DNA of 64,000 nucleotides from Spirodela intermedia. Lineage: Eukaryota > Streptophyta > Magnoliopsida > Alismatales > Araceae. Positions 12,558-26,800 of the stretch are shown here, piece after piece (position 1 is the stretch's first letter; each line of letters begins with the position of its first letter). Both the position numbers and the translations under genes were made by a program. Location of the stretch: positions 1,736,001 through 1,800,000 of the forward strand of contig LR746274.1 of the NCBI GenBank assembly GCA_902729315.2. The letters run 5' to 3'. The notes below the pieces were generated by a model. That model saw only the letters and a list, made by a program, of their open reading frames with translations. It had not been told where the DNA came from and made no database searches.

Positions 12558-15500
12558 ATGGCGCCGTTTGTCGAGTTTGGGGCGGCGGCGGCGGCAGATG
12601 CAGGGGAAGCGAGACGGGAAGGAGATGGAAAACTAGGGGAAGAAGAAGCACGGGAGGGGCTTGTGGAAGAGGATGAGGAGGACGATTCCTGGTCGTCGGA
12701 CTCAGATGTGGGTGACGCCTTGGACTGGCTTGATGCGAGGGAGGGGGCGGAAGTCGGTTCCGGCGGGGGTCCGGGGGCATTCTCTTACGCCCCTTCGAGG
12801 AGGCCAAACGCGCACGGAGGTCTCCTGTCCCGCCCGTTCCAGCCGATGTCCAATCGCAACCAGAAGCTCTCCGCTCACATCCGTGCCGACCCTTTGGAGG
12901 TATTAGGGTTTTCTGACATGTGATTTGGTTCTAGTTGGTGCTCTTCGTTTGTCTTTGATTATTAACTTTGGTACTTAACCTTATCAACTGGGAAATCCGG
13001 TGGTTTAGGAGTGGGAAGGAAGGGTAAACGTCGGCATGTCGAACTCGGTGACGACGGCAATCCGGGGAAGTGTCCGGGACATGGCAATAGGGAAGATCCG
13101 GAATACGGAGAAAGCGGACCGTGCCACTGTGGAGCAGGTTAAGTCCTCTAATTTAGATATAGTATTTTTCATTGAATTTCTCTAGTCTTGCATCGTGAAT
13201 AACTCATTTTTTTTCCGTCTTAGCTGAAGAGGAACATTTGGTTCAATGACGGACGATGACGCTGTCTATTATGCACAATGCTTTTTATTAGCAAGATATT
13301 TTATCTATCTTTGAGATCTTCGGGTTTAGTTTTACTGCTTAGTTGACATGTAGCTTTTATGTAGCTTACATATTTCCAATCGATTCACAGGACTCTGACA
13401 TATTCATACCTAAAAATTATCCGAAAAGTTGTGGCCAAACGTAGCACTTATCCAAATCTTTCGATTTTGCAATTCAATCGGATTCATTTGTTCCTAGAGC
13501 TATTTTACTCGATCGCAAACACTTCTTCCAGGAGCATTTTTTTTTTTTCATCTAGACTTCAATGCTTACAAACATAATTAATGCTATGTTTTGCAGGCAA
13601 TTGATCCTAGAACTCGCATGGTTCTCTTTAAAATGTTAAATCGTGGTGTATTTCATGATATCAACGGTTGTATTTCTACTGGGAAAGAGGTAATGCATTC
13701 AACTTATGAGTATTACCATCCACAGAGCTTTATTTTTAAATTTTTATTACGTTATTTTAGTATCTAGTTTAGACATTCTTGAAGCCATGCTCCCTACAAG
13801 GAAAACATGGAAAAGGTTTATATGAAATGTGCATCCTGGAATTGTTTATTTGAAGAAAATGTTGGTGTTGGGCTTTCTGAAACACCCTTGAAACATACAG
13901 AACTGTATAGGCATACTCTGTGGTGTTTGATTCTTTGAACTTGTAAGCTTCTTTTCCGAGTTATCATCCAACAAATTAAATACTATAAACTTCCCTAGTT
14001 TAAAGCATGCTTGAACCATTTTATGTTATTTTGGAGGAAATGTTGTGACTGGGCGACCTGAGCATTTTTCTGACAACACTAAGGTGCAAGATACTGTCAT
14101 CTGCTATATGCATGTGGCGTACGATCCTTTACGGAGGAAAATTTATCTCGGAGTTCTTTGCCCACCTGTACAATATAACTATCCATATTTCTATATTTCT
14201 TTAAAGCACTGCCTGGAGCTGTAATATGCAGCTACTCATGATCGGTTACAAGATCATCTCAGGCTCTAAGCGTCCTCTGCTCTCCGTGTTCCATGGGGAA
14301 AAATGGAAGATATTTACCCAAAAGTTTAGTTGTAGGCGCATTAAAAGTTAGAATGGCAAAAACTAGTCCTTATGGCAATAGATGATTAGTTGAAATAAAC
14401 CTTAGAAGAGGCTCACCACATCACAATGACCACACTCGTTTCTCTTCAAGTGGAAGCCAACTTCATGTCATCTCCCGTTCTGCGAAGGCCAAGTTTTGCC
14501 ATGCGTTCGTAACATATGAGCCAGCATATGGTGATATCCTCTGATGAGTTTCGCCTTCCTTTCCCAAAAGAAAAGCAGAGAATGAATTCTTAACAACATC
14601 AGCGAAGTTCCCATTACCCCATATGTTGATGTGGGACGTATGTGAAAGATGAATTTTGGCCACTCAGTGGGATGTCTTCATAAATGCATCTGTTGTTTCC
14701 AATCCAAATATCCCCAATGGCATCTCACAAAGAATCATGTGTTGGTCCGTCCTATTAAAAAAATGGTATTATGCATCAAGTATTTCGAGAAATCTGCCCA
14801 TTACCATGAATATCTTTCGTTTTGTGTGAAAATCTGATCCCCCAGTGAAGATCTACTTCAGTATGAAATTTCAAAGGGATTCACCTTTATTTCTCTAGTT
14901 TTTGATTGTCATATCTAGATGATGAATTATTTTGATGTGTCTCATTTATTGAATAATAATGAAAGGATATCCCAGGAGAACGTGAATGCTGTCTTTATTG
15001 TTAACTTTTGGATCTGGGTGTCGGATTATCGGAGTCCATCTCATTTGATTCTAAATTTCATTGTATAGGCAAACGTATATCACGCAACAAAAGTTGATGG
15101 TCAGGAACTGGCAATCAAAGTGTACAAAACCTCAGTTCTGGTTTTCAAGTAAGTCTTTTTATTTAAGCGATATATTTCATGTATTGAAGCTCTTAATGAG
15201 TTTCCCTTATAGATGCTGTCCTTGGTTTCTTGCCTCTGACATGAACTGTGAACGTTTAGGTAGCATTATTTCTAGTCGCACCGGCTGTAAAACACCATTC
15301 TCTTGAGAAAAAAAAAATTAATTATTGAAAAGATGAGGCTGCATATTTCTGACTTGTGCCACATAGCATGGAAGAAAGTGATGACTGATCTGATGCACAA
15401 TGTGTCTCGACCATGAAACACGCAATTTAACATGCGGTTTCGGTTCTAATTTTATTTTCTTTAACAGGTATTTTAGCAGCTAATAATATTGATTATGATG

Positions 15501-18051
15501 TTGATCTTATTTGTATTAAAACACATTGACAGTATTGCTCGACTTTCTACTTAAGTGAGATGCTTGTGATACAAAATGTTTCATTTGACGTGATAATTTA
15601 CTATAAGTATGGGAGTTAATAGTAAAACTCTTCTGTTCACAACCAATAACCAGGAAGTGGGACATCTCACATTATAGCTATATCTTCAACGGAAGAGAAA
15701 TAAGCCATGACGACAGTTCCCATTTTCTCAAATAACCTGATTTAAAGTTTGGTTCGTTTATTTCCAAAGAAAATATTGGAATTCGTGCTTTGCTTCCGAT
15801 CTGGACCAGTCTCTGAAGGAGCATATTAGCGTTAATACATGGTTGCTGTTGTAGTCTAATTGCAATTGTGGGTGGGACTGTTAATCTTTTGGAAAAAAGA
15901 TAGGCATTTACTATTAGGATATGCTTAGTCCTTGTAGAGATAGATTCAACTTGCATCAAAGAAGCCATGCTCTCCTAGGGCAGTTGACGCCAAACCCATA
16001 TCAGAAAACGAGTTTGCATGTAAATGGGCTTGCAATTTATGACAAGGAGGGATATTTTTCTGCAATTGCTTGACAGTCTGTGGTTTACTGTACAATCGCG
16101 AGGATTGTTTTCAGGTGAAAGGAAGATCTAAAAACTTTGTCCCTTTTTCTTGATGAGAATCATGTGTTACCTGTTTTTCCTCTTAACAAGATGTTAATTG
16201 CATTGTTACTTAGTAAAAAGCTATTGCATTGTTTAAGGAAAATGGTACTGTGTTGCATTACAGGTTGTGATTATGGTTAAAAATGTGCGTACAGTGTGAA
16301 ATAAACTTGCTAATTCCATATGTGGTCTACAGGGATAGAGATCGGTACGTACAAGGTGATTACCGTTTCAGATTTGGATATTGTAAGCATAATCCAAGGA
16401 AAATGGTGAAGACTTGGGCTGAAAAGGAGATGAGAAATCTTTTGAGGTATGGCAAGGGTACTTACATGGAAATAAGTTCTTGTTTTCACTGATGTGCTTC
16501 GAGCAGGAGGCCACTAATTATATTCTTATTCGTCACCTTCTATCAGTTTTGTGATCCCCATTTCTTTTTATTGTTATGCTGAAAAGATTTATTGCTCAGA
16601 ACCCGCGCTTTCGAATCGACACCTCCAATTTTTGAACTGTTGTTCATGAGCATCTCCACTTGAAACCTACTCCATGAGAACACATCGTAATGAACTAAGA
16701 AAAGTTTCATCAATATGATGCCAGTATCATTCATCTTACTATTATTGTACTTGTAGTTATCCTTAGAGCTCCGTCATCATCATTACTCCGCACTTGTAGT
16801 TGCCTTGAAGTCTACAGCAACCATATATTTAGGTTAAAACTCTCATTGTTTCCGTTGTGTTTCCTTTGCTGAAGGGTAAAGGCAGCTGGAATACGATGCC
16901 CGACGCCAGTCCTCTTGAGGCTTCATGTTTTAGTTATGGACTTCATAGGTAATCCGGTTCATTTTGGTTTGTTACTGGTAAACTTTTAATCTTAGGAATC
17001 GTAAAATTAGGGTAGTATCCTTACTTTTAAGGTTGTCTCCTGGATGCTGGCGTTTAGATTTAATTTTATGACCCTTATTACAGGAAGATCTGGCTGGGCT
17101 GCTCCTCGACTCAAAGATGCTTCTTTATCTGAGGACAAGCTGCGAGAGGCTTACATGGAGGTCTGCTTTGGCTTTTATCTTCTATCATCTGTTGAACTTT
17201 GCAAATAATGTTCAGGGTCGATTTTCCATTGCTGAAATCAATGTATTATGGTTTGAAGGAATCATATTGCTATAAATATCCTTTTTTTGATAGATCATCC
17301 AAACTGTGCGAGATATGTACAATTTTTTTTATTTTTTTTTGTGGACAGATTATTACTATGATGAGAACCATGTATCAGAAATGCAAATTGGTGCATGGTG
17401 ACTTAAGCGAATACAACATACTATACTTTGAGGTGAATGATTTGATTTGTGGCATCAAAGTGCTGGCCTGGCACATGTTTCAAGATCATACTGCAGATTT
17501 ATCTTTGCAATTGAAAATTGAATCGTCTGTGGGCTTTTTTTGCAGGGGCACCTCTACATTATTGATGTTTCACAGTCTGTCGATCTCGACCACCCAAGCG
17601 CATTAGATTTTCTAAGGGAGGATTGCATCCATGTCTCGGTAGGTAACATAGGAAATTATGAAATTATTTGCGTTTGTAGTGGATTTCTCCATAACATATG
17701 AGAAGATATATCATGTTTTCTGTCTGGATTCAGAATTTCTTCAAGAAACATGGAGTGGCAGTCATGACTGTCAAAGAGTTATTTGATTTTATTACCGATC
17801 TGACAATTGCCGATGAATCCGTGGATGATTACTTGGAGAAGGTTTGAGTTGTTATTACAAAAAATTAAAAAAAATACTCGACCCTCTTTGTTTTTATGAA
17901 ACCCACCTGTTATTGACATGATTATTTGGTGATTATAGGCTCAACACAGGGTTTTGGAGAGAGGGGACGCAGCTTCTGCCGAGGATGAAATTGCTCCGGC
18001 CATATTTATTCAGGTACTTCACTGATTTGACCTAATTGGCCCAGCCCATCC

Positions 18052-18092
<41 letters not shown>

Positions 18093-18621
18093 CTCAGGAT
18101 ATGTTTTTTTCCATGCTGCTCATCTGTTGGAGTGACTCTTTTTTTTAAAAATCTAATTTGTACTTTCGAAGACGTTGGATCACATAAAGAAATGCGAGGA
18201 GGACCTCGTCCAGATGTCGCTGCTCCAACGCCCAGAGCTTGCCTACGAGCTGACCGCAGAGGGGATCTACGACAAGCCCTTGATGGCCTTCATCGACGTC
18301 CAGAAGGAGGCTCCTCCGCAGCAGAAACCAGGGAAACCAGTGGAGCAGCTCCCACAGATCGAAGAAGGCTCACCAGATCAACAGACGGGATTGGAGGCGG
18401 AAACAGGGACGACGGACGATGAGACTTGCAGCAGCGATTCCGACGAGGACAGGTCGAGATCGTGGGACGATCCAAAGATGTCTGTGGACGAGAAGAGAGC
18501 TGCTCGGAAGGAGCACAAGAAGAAGGTGAAGGAGGAGAAGAGGGAGGCCCGCAAGACCAAGATCCCCAAGGCCGAGAAGAAGAAGAGGAAGAAGCTGGCA
18601 AAGGCCAAGTGCAGTAGGTAG
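12558..18621 (+). CDS. RIO1: RIO1 atypical serine/threonine protein kinase/ATPase
   Basis: The product is 572 aa from 12 exons: 12558-12899, 13009-13137, 13597-13689, 15069-15148, 16333-16446, 16875-16948, 17084-17160, 17349-17432, 17546-17638, 17734-17841, 17939-18013, 18172-18621. RIO1 acts late in cytoplasmic 40S ribosomal subunit maturation. The N-terminus is acidic ([14 protein letters not shown]). The RIO domain shows the flexible P-loop STGKEANVYHA (184-194), lysine K205 in AIKVYK, the hinge VLVMDFIG, the catalytic loop HGDLSEYN with D321 and N326, and the metal-binding D338 in [14 protein letters not shown], the residue phosphorylated in RIO1 catalysis. The C-terminus is a Lys/Arg/Glu-rich tail typical of the family. 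Exons 1 and 12 are GC-rich while introns are AT-rich. The SYIPK-like segment usual before the last exon is not seen, so the exon 11/12 joint is the least certain. Confidence 0.94.
18055..18089. repeat. (CT)n microsatellite in RIO1 intron 11
   Basis: The run is followed by TTTTCTCAG, making a strong-looking acceptor at 18096-18097, upstream of the acceptor I used (18170-18171). Confidence 0.9.
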
Positions 18622-19570
18622 CCTTTGTGTTCAAAATATTGAGAGTTTCTTCATTCATATCAATTAATATATATATCATATTTATACTAGACTTTGCTTG
18701 CTTTGAAAATTATCAAGCAATTTTGATATGTTCATTAGATAATTTTTTTTGCGTTTACTGGGGGAGAGTTCAGTTATTGTTCGGATGCAGTTATCAATCA
18801 GATCCTTTTTTGTTTCTTGAGTAATTAAAAATAAATACTGAGTTATCATACATTTTTCTTATTTAATCATATCTACACTATTAAGACCATATTTTGGAAA
18901 TTATTAATTAATTTTCTTATGTATATTCGTTTGACAAATTGTTAATTGTGGCGCAGTTTAATTGTTTTTCTGGCATCGCAATCACATCCTAATATTTGTT
19001 TCTGATTCATTGTCATTACTTTATAGTATCTCATTTATTTCATAATCAAATTTAGGATAATATGGGTAAAATGGCTTCGTCGATTTCAGGATCAATTACC
19101 ATATAGAATGAGAATTTCTTCATATTTTGAGAAATTTATCTGAAGGTAATTTTGATTAATTCACTAGAGAAATGTCTGGGATTTTGAAGGAAGATTATTA
19201 TTCACAGCCTAAATATAGAACTTGATAGAATCAACATGACCCGATTCATCACCATAAAACACAGAAGAAAAGTATGTGCTTTCATGCAACTAACATCAAC
19301 GTCTCTGTCTTCCATAGTTCATAACTAAATAAAAGAAGGCTCCACTTTGACAATATAAACTCCCGAGAAAGAAAAGAACAGATTCATGGGGAAGAGAAGA
19401 GAACCTGCTGACCTCGAAGATTCATAGCACGGAGCCCATCTTGGCTGACAAAACGGCGAGGACTTGCCTAGTTTCCTCAAGCTCTGATATCCTCGCCTAA
19501 TAATGGCCGCCTTCTTGGAACTATGGAGGGCAGGATGCTTGCCTCAAGCCGGAAGGAGGTCGGCGGCGGA
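18622..19570. other. Convergent RIO1/TOM20 intergenic region
   Basis: About 950 bp of AT-rich sequence separate the two stop codons. It should hold both 3' UTRs. I see no gene or recognisable element in it. Confidence 0.6.
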
Positions 19571-21670
19571 TTATATCGGCGGCGGTGGCGGCGGTGGAGG
19601 GAGGTGGGATTTTGCCATCCCCACCCAAGTGATAATGCCGACGGCCAGAATGATCCACCCGCATATGTCATACGTGAGGTCATTACTCTTCTTCTTCTTG
19701 GATACCTGACACAGTTTCCAGAGATTCTCAGTCTTCTTACCGACGAACTTGAATTAAATGCCAAAAACAGGAAGAAAAAAAGATCCTGTGGAACATGTTT
19801 GGAGAGCTTGAAGATGAAGATTACAAGGCAAATATTATCATCATATAGGAATTTTGGGAAAAAAAAACAGAAGAAAATATCCCGTGGAACATGTTCTGGA
19901 AGGTTGAAGATGAAGATGAAGAACATGTTTTATGATCATGAAGGAATTATTATCAAATGAAAGAAGAAAAAAAAATGGTTGCCCCAACTGCACGATCAGA
20001 AACAGATCGGTTATAACCAGTCTGACCGGGATTTTGATGAGATCAGCCGATCCATGTGTAGGGAGAAGAAAAGGACACAGATGAATCATCATACAGTATT
20101 TTTTACAAATATTATTCATCCGATGATATTAGTATGATTTCTTCTTGTGAAAACAGGATCTCATGGTATTCATTCGTCTTAGATCAAGTGAAAGAGGACC
20201 CCCCCCCTCCACCACCACCCGGAAATTCATGAAAAATCTATGATTGCCATTTTCGTGTCAGTTTGTGTTAATGCCTCTTTGTTTGTCTCCATTTAGCCAA
20301 GAACCCTAATCCGGAGACGAACAGTGATTCTATTCTAGGCATTAGGGTTCTTCAGATGACAAATAGGAGTCACTCGCATTAGGGTTTTTGATCATTGTTC
20401 ATGGTATGAACACAGCTAAGGATGGGAAGAAATTAGGACCCATTATAACTACCAATCAAGCAACCAATCATTTCATGCTGTGGATGCTTCACCTTTGCAT
20501 TTGAAGCAGAGGATGGTGGTGATGCTGCAGCCTGCTGACTGGCGGCCTGCCGTTGGATCTCCAAGTGGAGGTCGGGCGCCTGAGAAAACTGATCCTCCAA
20601 AACAGCTAATTAGCGAGTGAACTTGAAGAGCAGCATGAACGGAACCAGCAGAAAGATACATTCATCTGGTAACGAGCCACAGATCTTCACTTCTCACGAT
20701 CAGATTGCTGCAAATGGTAAGAACCCTAGAAAAGAGGATTAAAGCGTACCTTCACTGTCACCTCCAAGGACTTGAGGTAGAGCTCATTCCCCGGATCCTA
20801 CAAGCGAAACCCTCACCATCTGTGAATTCACTCGAAGATATCCAATTGATCAAGATAGGCCAGCCACTCAAGAAATTACCTCCTCCACTGCCTGCCGGAA
20901 ACATGTTGTTGCCTTGGTAAAGTAAGCTTTTGCCATGTCCTGGTCTGTGGCGAGGAAAGCGTGCTGAGTGTGCGCGTTCCCCAGGCACCACAGCGTGTCG
21001 TGTTTCTTCGGATTGACTTCTAGGGCTTGCTCCAGCCTTGAGACGGCCTCTATGTAGGGTTTGAAGAAAAATAACGGATGCGATGAACCGAGTTTTTTTG
21101 AAAAGAACATGCTGTGTTAAAAAATGTTCAAGTATAGTTGGGATAAAAAATGCGCGCAACAGAGATTTCCTAGATTTCTTCCTCATAAGATCGACACTAC
21201 AGAGGATGAGCAATGGAAATTTCCTAGATTCCTTACTACTGAAATCAAGACAGAGGAGCTCTGTCGACGACGAAGGAGAGGAAGAAACCTTTGACCATCT
21301 TCAGGCACTCGGGGCCATTCTGAAACTGCGACAACTCGAGAAGAGCGCCTCCCCACCTCGTAAGATTCTGAGGAGCAAGAAGAAGAAGAAGAAGAAGAAG
21401 AAGAAGAAGAAGAAAACAGTAAAAATGCCGCCGCAATGAAGCGAGACAGTAACTCTCTTGCTCATAGATACGTATGGATAATCAACCAATGCCACAGGTG
21501 AGTTTATACGAGATCGGAGATCAAGACGGCAAGAGACGAGAAGGAAAACCAAGGCAGGGAAAGGAGCTCACATCAGCGTCGAGGGGATTCTTGGCGTAGT
21601 TCGCCTCCGAGGTCTTGCGGGCGGCCTCGAAGAAGACGAGCCGATCGAACTCGTTCTGCTGCAAATCCAT
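19571..21670 (-). CDS. TOM20: Mitochondrial import receptor subunit TOM20 (plant type)
   Basis: The product is 205 aa from six exons: 21572-21670, 21289-21367, 20880-21049, 20750-20797, 20493-20579, 19571-19705. TOM20 sits in the outer mitochondrial membrane and recognises presequences of imported proteins. The plant protein is C-terminally anchored, the reverse of the animal/fungal one, and this gene fits. The N-terminal [19 protein letters not shown] and the [16 protein letters not shown] helix lead into TPR-like helices ([39 protein letters not shown]). An Ala/Ser/Pro linker and lysines follow, then one membrane segment (about residues 174-191, [18 protein letters not shown]), and the protein ends AKSHLPPPP...I. 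The start is the ATG matching the family N-terminus; an in-frame GC-rich stretch upstream is untranslated by this model. Confidence 0.95.
21377..21414. repeat. (GAA)n microsatellite in TOM20 intron 1
   Basis: On the transcribed minus strand this is (TTC)n ending 8 bp before the exon 2 acceptor, where it acts as the pyrimidine tract. Confidence 0.9.
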
Positions 21671-22647
21671 CGCCGCTGCCTCCGCCTCAAACCCTCGGAC
21701 GACGCCGCCGCCGCCGCCGCCGCCGGAGATGACCTCCTCCTCGCCGTCTCGATGGCCAAGAGGTTTGTCTTCTTCGACCTGGCGAGGCGGCGGCAAAAAG
21801 GCCTCATCGATGGTAGACGCGTGGATCCATCTTAGGCATCGGCGTGTGCCCTCTAAACGGCGGTTTATCGGATACGGATCCGCACCGTCGCGACCCACAG
21901 GACCGATACCAGTCCGTTAAGGCCGGCAAAAAATATACAAAAACTAGTTTCTGTAAAAATATGCAAACATGCAAAAAAGTATGCATAATTAAATGGCATA
22001 ATATCTTAATATAGAAAATTATATATGTTTTCCTATATTTTTTGAAAAATGATATTTTTAAAATATAGGTTGGTATGGTTCAAACACCCAAATATCGTAC
22101 ATGAGTAGATAATAATAGTAATAATAATAATTATTATTATTTTAGAAAAAGATATACATAAAATATTTCATTCTCAAAATTTTATTTTATCATTATAAAA
22201 TACTAGCTTTATACATTGACCATATATTTTCAAATTCATTCAACATAAATCAACTACTTTTTTTCCTAGCCACTTAAATGATTTGTTTTTTAATATATAT
22301 ATATTTCTTTCATGAGTATTTCTTCTATCTCATGCAGTGGGGAAGATGAACAGATTGAAATGGGTAACTAACAAAGGTGGCTTCTTTCTGTAGGCTTATA
22401 GATTCTAGGGTTCTTATAGATGAAGCATGGAAAAATGGACTGGGCCTGTTAGCACATCAGGGGCTCTGACAAAAAGCTTTTACTCTTCAAGAGAGCTGGT
22501 AGGTCAACTGAGGAGACAACCATGAGACATAAATAGGATTTCCCAGAGAACCTGATGACCATTATTCTCTCTAGAGAGAGGAGGAAATCAGAAGAACATC
22601 CACACTGAATTCTGTGTGTGTGTTGTGCGTGTGTGTGTGTGAGAGAG

Positions 22648-22703
<56 letters not shown>

Positions 22704-22846
22704 TATAGCCACAGTATTGGTTTCTCAGTAGAGAGGAGGAAATCAGAACAACATCAACACTGAACTGAGAGAGAGAGAGCTATAGCCACAGTACTGGTTT
22801 CTCTCTCAAGAAATCCCTCACTGGATAGTATTTCCATATCGGGGAT
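21671..22846. other. TOM20 upstream / sulfite oxidase A downstream intergenic region
   Basis: The first ~230 bp upstream of TOM20 are GC-rich (5' UTR and promoter). From about 21920 to 22330 the DNA is very AT-rich with no coding signal. A partial tandem duplication carrying a GA/GT microsatellite follows (separate entry). Confidence 0.55.
22574..22806. repeat. Tandem duplication with unequal microsatellite expansion
   Basis: The block GAGAGGAGGAAATCAGAA...AACATC..ACACTGAA followed by CTATAGCCACAGTA(T/C)TGG occurs twice, starting near 22574 and at 22731. In the first copy the internal repeat has grown to a GT plus GA tract of roughly 80 bp (about 22616-22700). In the second it is only about a dozen bases. 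It lies just beyond the sulfite oxidase A stop codon. Confidence 0.75.
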
Positions 22847-23776
22847 TCACAGATGGGAATGAGGAGCTTTCAAAGCATTTGTGATGCGTATCCGATGCCA
22901 TGATGTGTTGAGAATCCCCCTCAGGTTCCATATCTCTTCCACAGTCTCAGGTTGGACATTTGCTGCTGAATCAACCTGTTCATCGACAGCCATATCATCC
23001 ACATTTAAATAATTAATTAAAATAATATCAAATCTAAATTGGCAACATCCGTATATTTTTCTGGCATTTTTTCTTAAATATTCGTCTGACGAGCTTGGGC
23101 TCATCCAGAACTTTTCCATATAATTTTACTCTGTTTTTATTTTTTTATTTACTTAGAGATTATCTAAGAGATGAACAGCAACAAATGACTGCCTAAATAA
23201 CCGTAATATTTTTATTCATTATTTTCAGAAAGTAGTCAAAAGATTCAGATCTTACTGCTTTAACAACGATCTCGGCATTATCTGGAATGTCCACCTCAGC
23301 CTTGAACAAGACCCAGGCCCACTTGTCACCGTTGACATCATCCGACACATATGGGACACCACTCCTCTGATACCTGTGAGCTTCCACCCAGGTCTTGCCC
23401 CCATTCAAAGAAATGTCAACTCTCTCGATGCCACGCCCACCCCCAGAGACTGCATATCCACTTATGGTAAGCTGAACATCCAAAGGAAGTCAGCCATCTC
23501 TGTTTTCCATCGAAGAAAATATAAGGTTACACACGAAGAACGAAGTTCACTCACCTTCCCTTGCTTTACGATATCAACATCCTCCAAAGAGCAAATTGCA
23601 CTCTACCAGACAGAAAAAGGAAAATTTTATTTTCCTTAAGGTGATATGAATATAAGGAAATTATTTCACTTTAATTATATCGCACTGGTCAGAGTATAGA
23701 TGGCAACTTTATTTTTCAGATATTACAAGATAGATGGTAAATAAAAAAATGATAATTATAATGCCTAAAATATAAC

Positions 23777-23845
<69 letters not shown>

Positions 23846-26800
23846 GGACCTGAACGGGGAAATCCATCTGAGGCTTTCTGTCGGACCAGTTAATGTTATC
23901 CCAGTTGACCGTAGGGGGGAACATCTTGTAGTCCTTTTGCATGAAAAAACCCTGGGTCATGGGACACTATGAGTCAACGAGAAATACCTGAAAAAGAATG
24001 ATGCCTGGCACCAGAAATGGGTTGTTCTATTCCGACCTGGCATTCTTCCTTATTTATTTCGATGCAATCCAACCATTTGACTGATCGCGCACCAATAACC
24101 CCGGGAACAACCACGCGTAATGGATACCCATGATCACGATTAAGGACCTTGAACAGCAACATGAGAAGCTAGAACGTGTTAGATCAATTTCTGAGATAAA
24201 GGTCGAAAAGTCAACGAGTATTCTCATTGAGAAATCTTGTGAGTGCTGATGAGCCCATTCAGTTTTTTTTTCTGGACTTCACAAATTGGGTTTTAAACAA
24301 AGCTAAGCCCAAGTTCAGGAGCAAGAAACTACAGATAATTGCAAAGTTAAACCCCAGATTCTATTTTTATATTTTATCCTAAGTTAAAGCATATGAATAT
24401 ATATGACTGGGACTAAAATGCACAGGTAATATAAATGGATACAATTCATTCACAACAATACAGACTATGATTAAGTAGAGCATGGAACAAGGCTTGGTCC
24501 TAAATCTAAGAAAGTGGGCCTCTGTTGGGCTTGATGCTTGGTGCTTGCCTTTTTTAGTGCTTACTTTTTTTAGTCCTAAATCCATTGAAACACTTGATAG
24601 AATCAATCTCCTTTGAATTTGTGCCTTAACAGGACTCGAAGAATGTCCCATAAGGTCGCGTACTGTTTTGATGGGGAGCCCAAGTTAACGGACTCTGCCA
24701 AAATCATTGTATAACATGATACGTGGGTAGAGTTGGCTCTTCAGATTTGCTACCATGTGTATCAAAATAGAAGTTCAATATCAGCCCCAAAGACAGAATA
24801 TGCAAGTAAAGTCTTGAAGTTTCATGAGGATTATATAATTTACCTCTCCATTCATTTCATAAGCGAGTAAAACGTCAGCTTCAGGATTTGTGGCCTGCCT
24901 TAGGGGAATTGATGCTTTGTATGGACCGCCATTTTCCTCCTACATATTTGAAAATTTATGCCAAGGACTAATCAATTGTAGAATAAAAAACCAAAGAATT
25001 GAATTGGCATCAATTCAACATAACAAATTTCAAAATAGGAAAATGACTTGTACTCACTTTGCATCGGTCAACACTGATAAATTCGACATGCTTTGCTCCC
25101 ATAGGTGTGGTGGCTGTTAGTTTAGGTATGCCAACTAGCTCAAGGACATCTGCTAATTTGGCACCTCCCCAAACAGCTGAACATGAAACGATTTACGCTC
25201 AATTACCGGAAGTATGCAACATGAATGAAAAGCAATCACGGTGAAATAGTATCGATCTGCTAGACCAATGTGAAATCGAAAAATTAAACCTTCATGAAGA
25301 GATCTATATATAACATATGCTTCCTTCAAAAGGTTTCTGTTTTCTGATGAGCTAGGCTTTATCTGACAGGATAATTTTCAACCTTGGAAATTATCTCTCT
25401 GGCCTCTGGCTGAGAAGAAGGCCGAAAAATGAAATAATTTTTAAACATGCAATGCTTCAAAATTGTATTATTTTATATTCTATAGCATCTAATTTTTTTT
25501 CCTGTAAATCGTGATTTAGTGTACCAAGATGTGATGAAGTGAATTAGACTAGATGGATTCTCATGTTTGTCAAGCTGAACAGTAACTGAGAGCCTCTAGA
25601 CGAACCAGTGATCGGCCATTCTTTTATCAAAAGGCTTTACTTTGCATCTTCTCTTTAACCTTATTGATAATAATGCTGCCACATTTTTTCCTTACTCCTT
25701 TTTTCTCGTTTTGACTCTCCTCTCCTTCATGGTTCTCAGTTCTTCTCTAGATATCGTAAAGGAATTCCACCATTCCTTCGTCAATCTCTTTCTTGCCCTT
25801 CATCCCGTTGCTCTAGGCTTTCTTGGAGATAATTATGTGGATAAGCGATCTGTCTGTTTAATCCTTACTCCCATGCATTGGAGTATATCTGGTAACATCT
25901 TTTGCACATAAGAATTTCAAATATCTAGGTACGGAATTGGCCAGAATTCGAGTGTCTAGGTTACCATTGACCCATCACTTTACAACCGATAACTTTCATT
26001 TTGGGTGCAGCAGTGCCAATGAGACTTTCAGTTGCCTGCAATATTATGAAATGACATGATCAGAAAAACCGCAAACTACAGAGATACAAACCATTTCCAA
26101 GCGCAGAAACATCCCAACCAACACCCTTAACAGTCTTCTTTTTACTCATTGCTGTCCTCCTATTACCTGCACACTGATTTTTCAATTTTTTGAGATATTT
26201 ATCACCAAATTTCTATTTTTTTGCAATATTAAAGTAAGCGCCCTAACAGCAAATGTATGGATGGTAATTTACCTGCAAGGTCGCCACAATATTATACTTG
26301 GGGAGACTCCTAGCAGCCAATGAATGTTGTCAATACCAAAGGTAAGAAGAATGCTGAATCACTCGAAAAAACATGATTCATGCAGATGGTTCCCTCACCT
26401 GATCTCATCCATCGACAGCTGTTTTGGCTTTTCTACCAAACCACAAATAGACACTCGGTATCTGCTCAGCCACACGGGGGTTCAGAACGTACGCTCATAG
26501 ATGTATATTCAAGCTTAGCAGATCAGAGTAAGAAACGACCTGTTTATGTCGTCGACGATAGGAATTGGCCCATGACTTCTCTTGTAAAACATATCTACGG
26601 GGGTGACATAGGATGCGACCAAAGCAGCACGAGGTGGCTCAGCATTGAATGGCTCCTGCACAATAAAGACAGAATGTATCTGAGAAACATGATTTCTTCA
26701 AGAGCACAAGCACAAAGTCTGTTTCTCCGAGTAAAAAGCCACACATTAATTAAGCGCAAAAGTAGATGGAGTTCCTTTCCCCTGTAATGATTTTCTTTTA

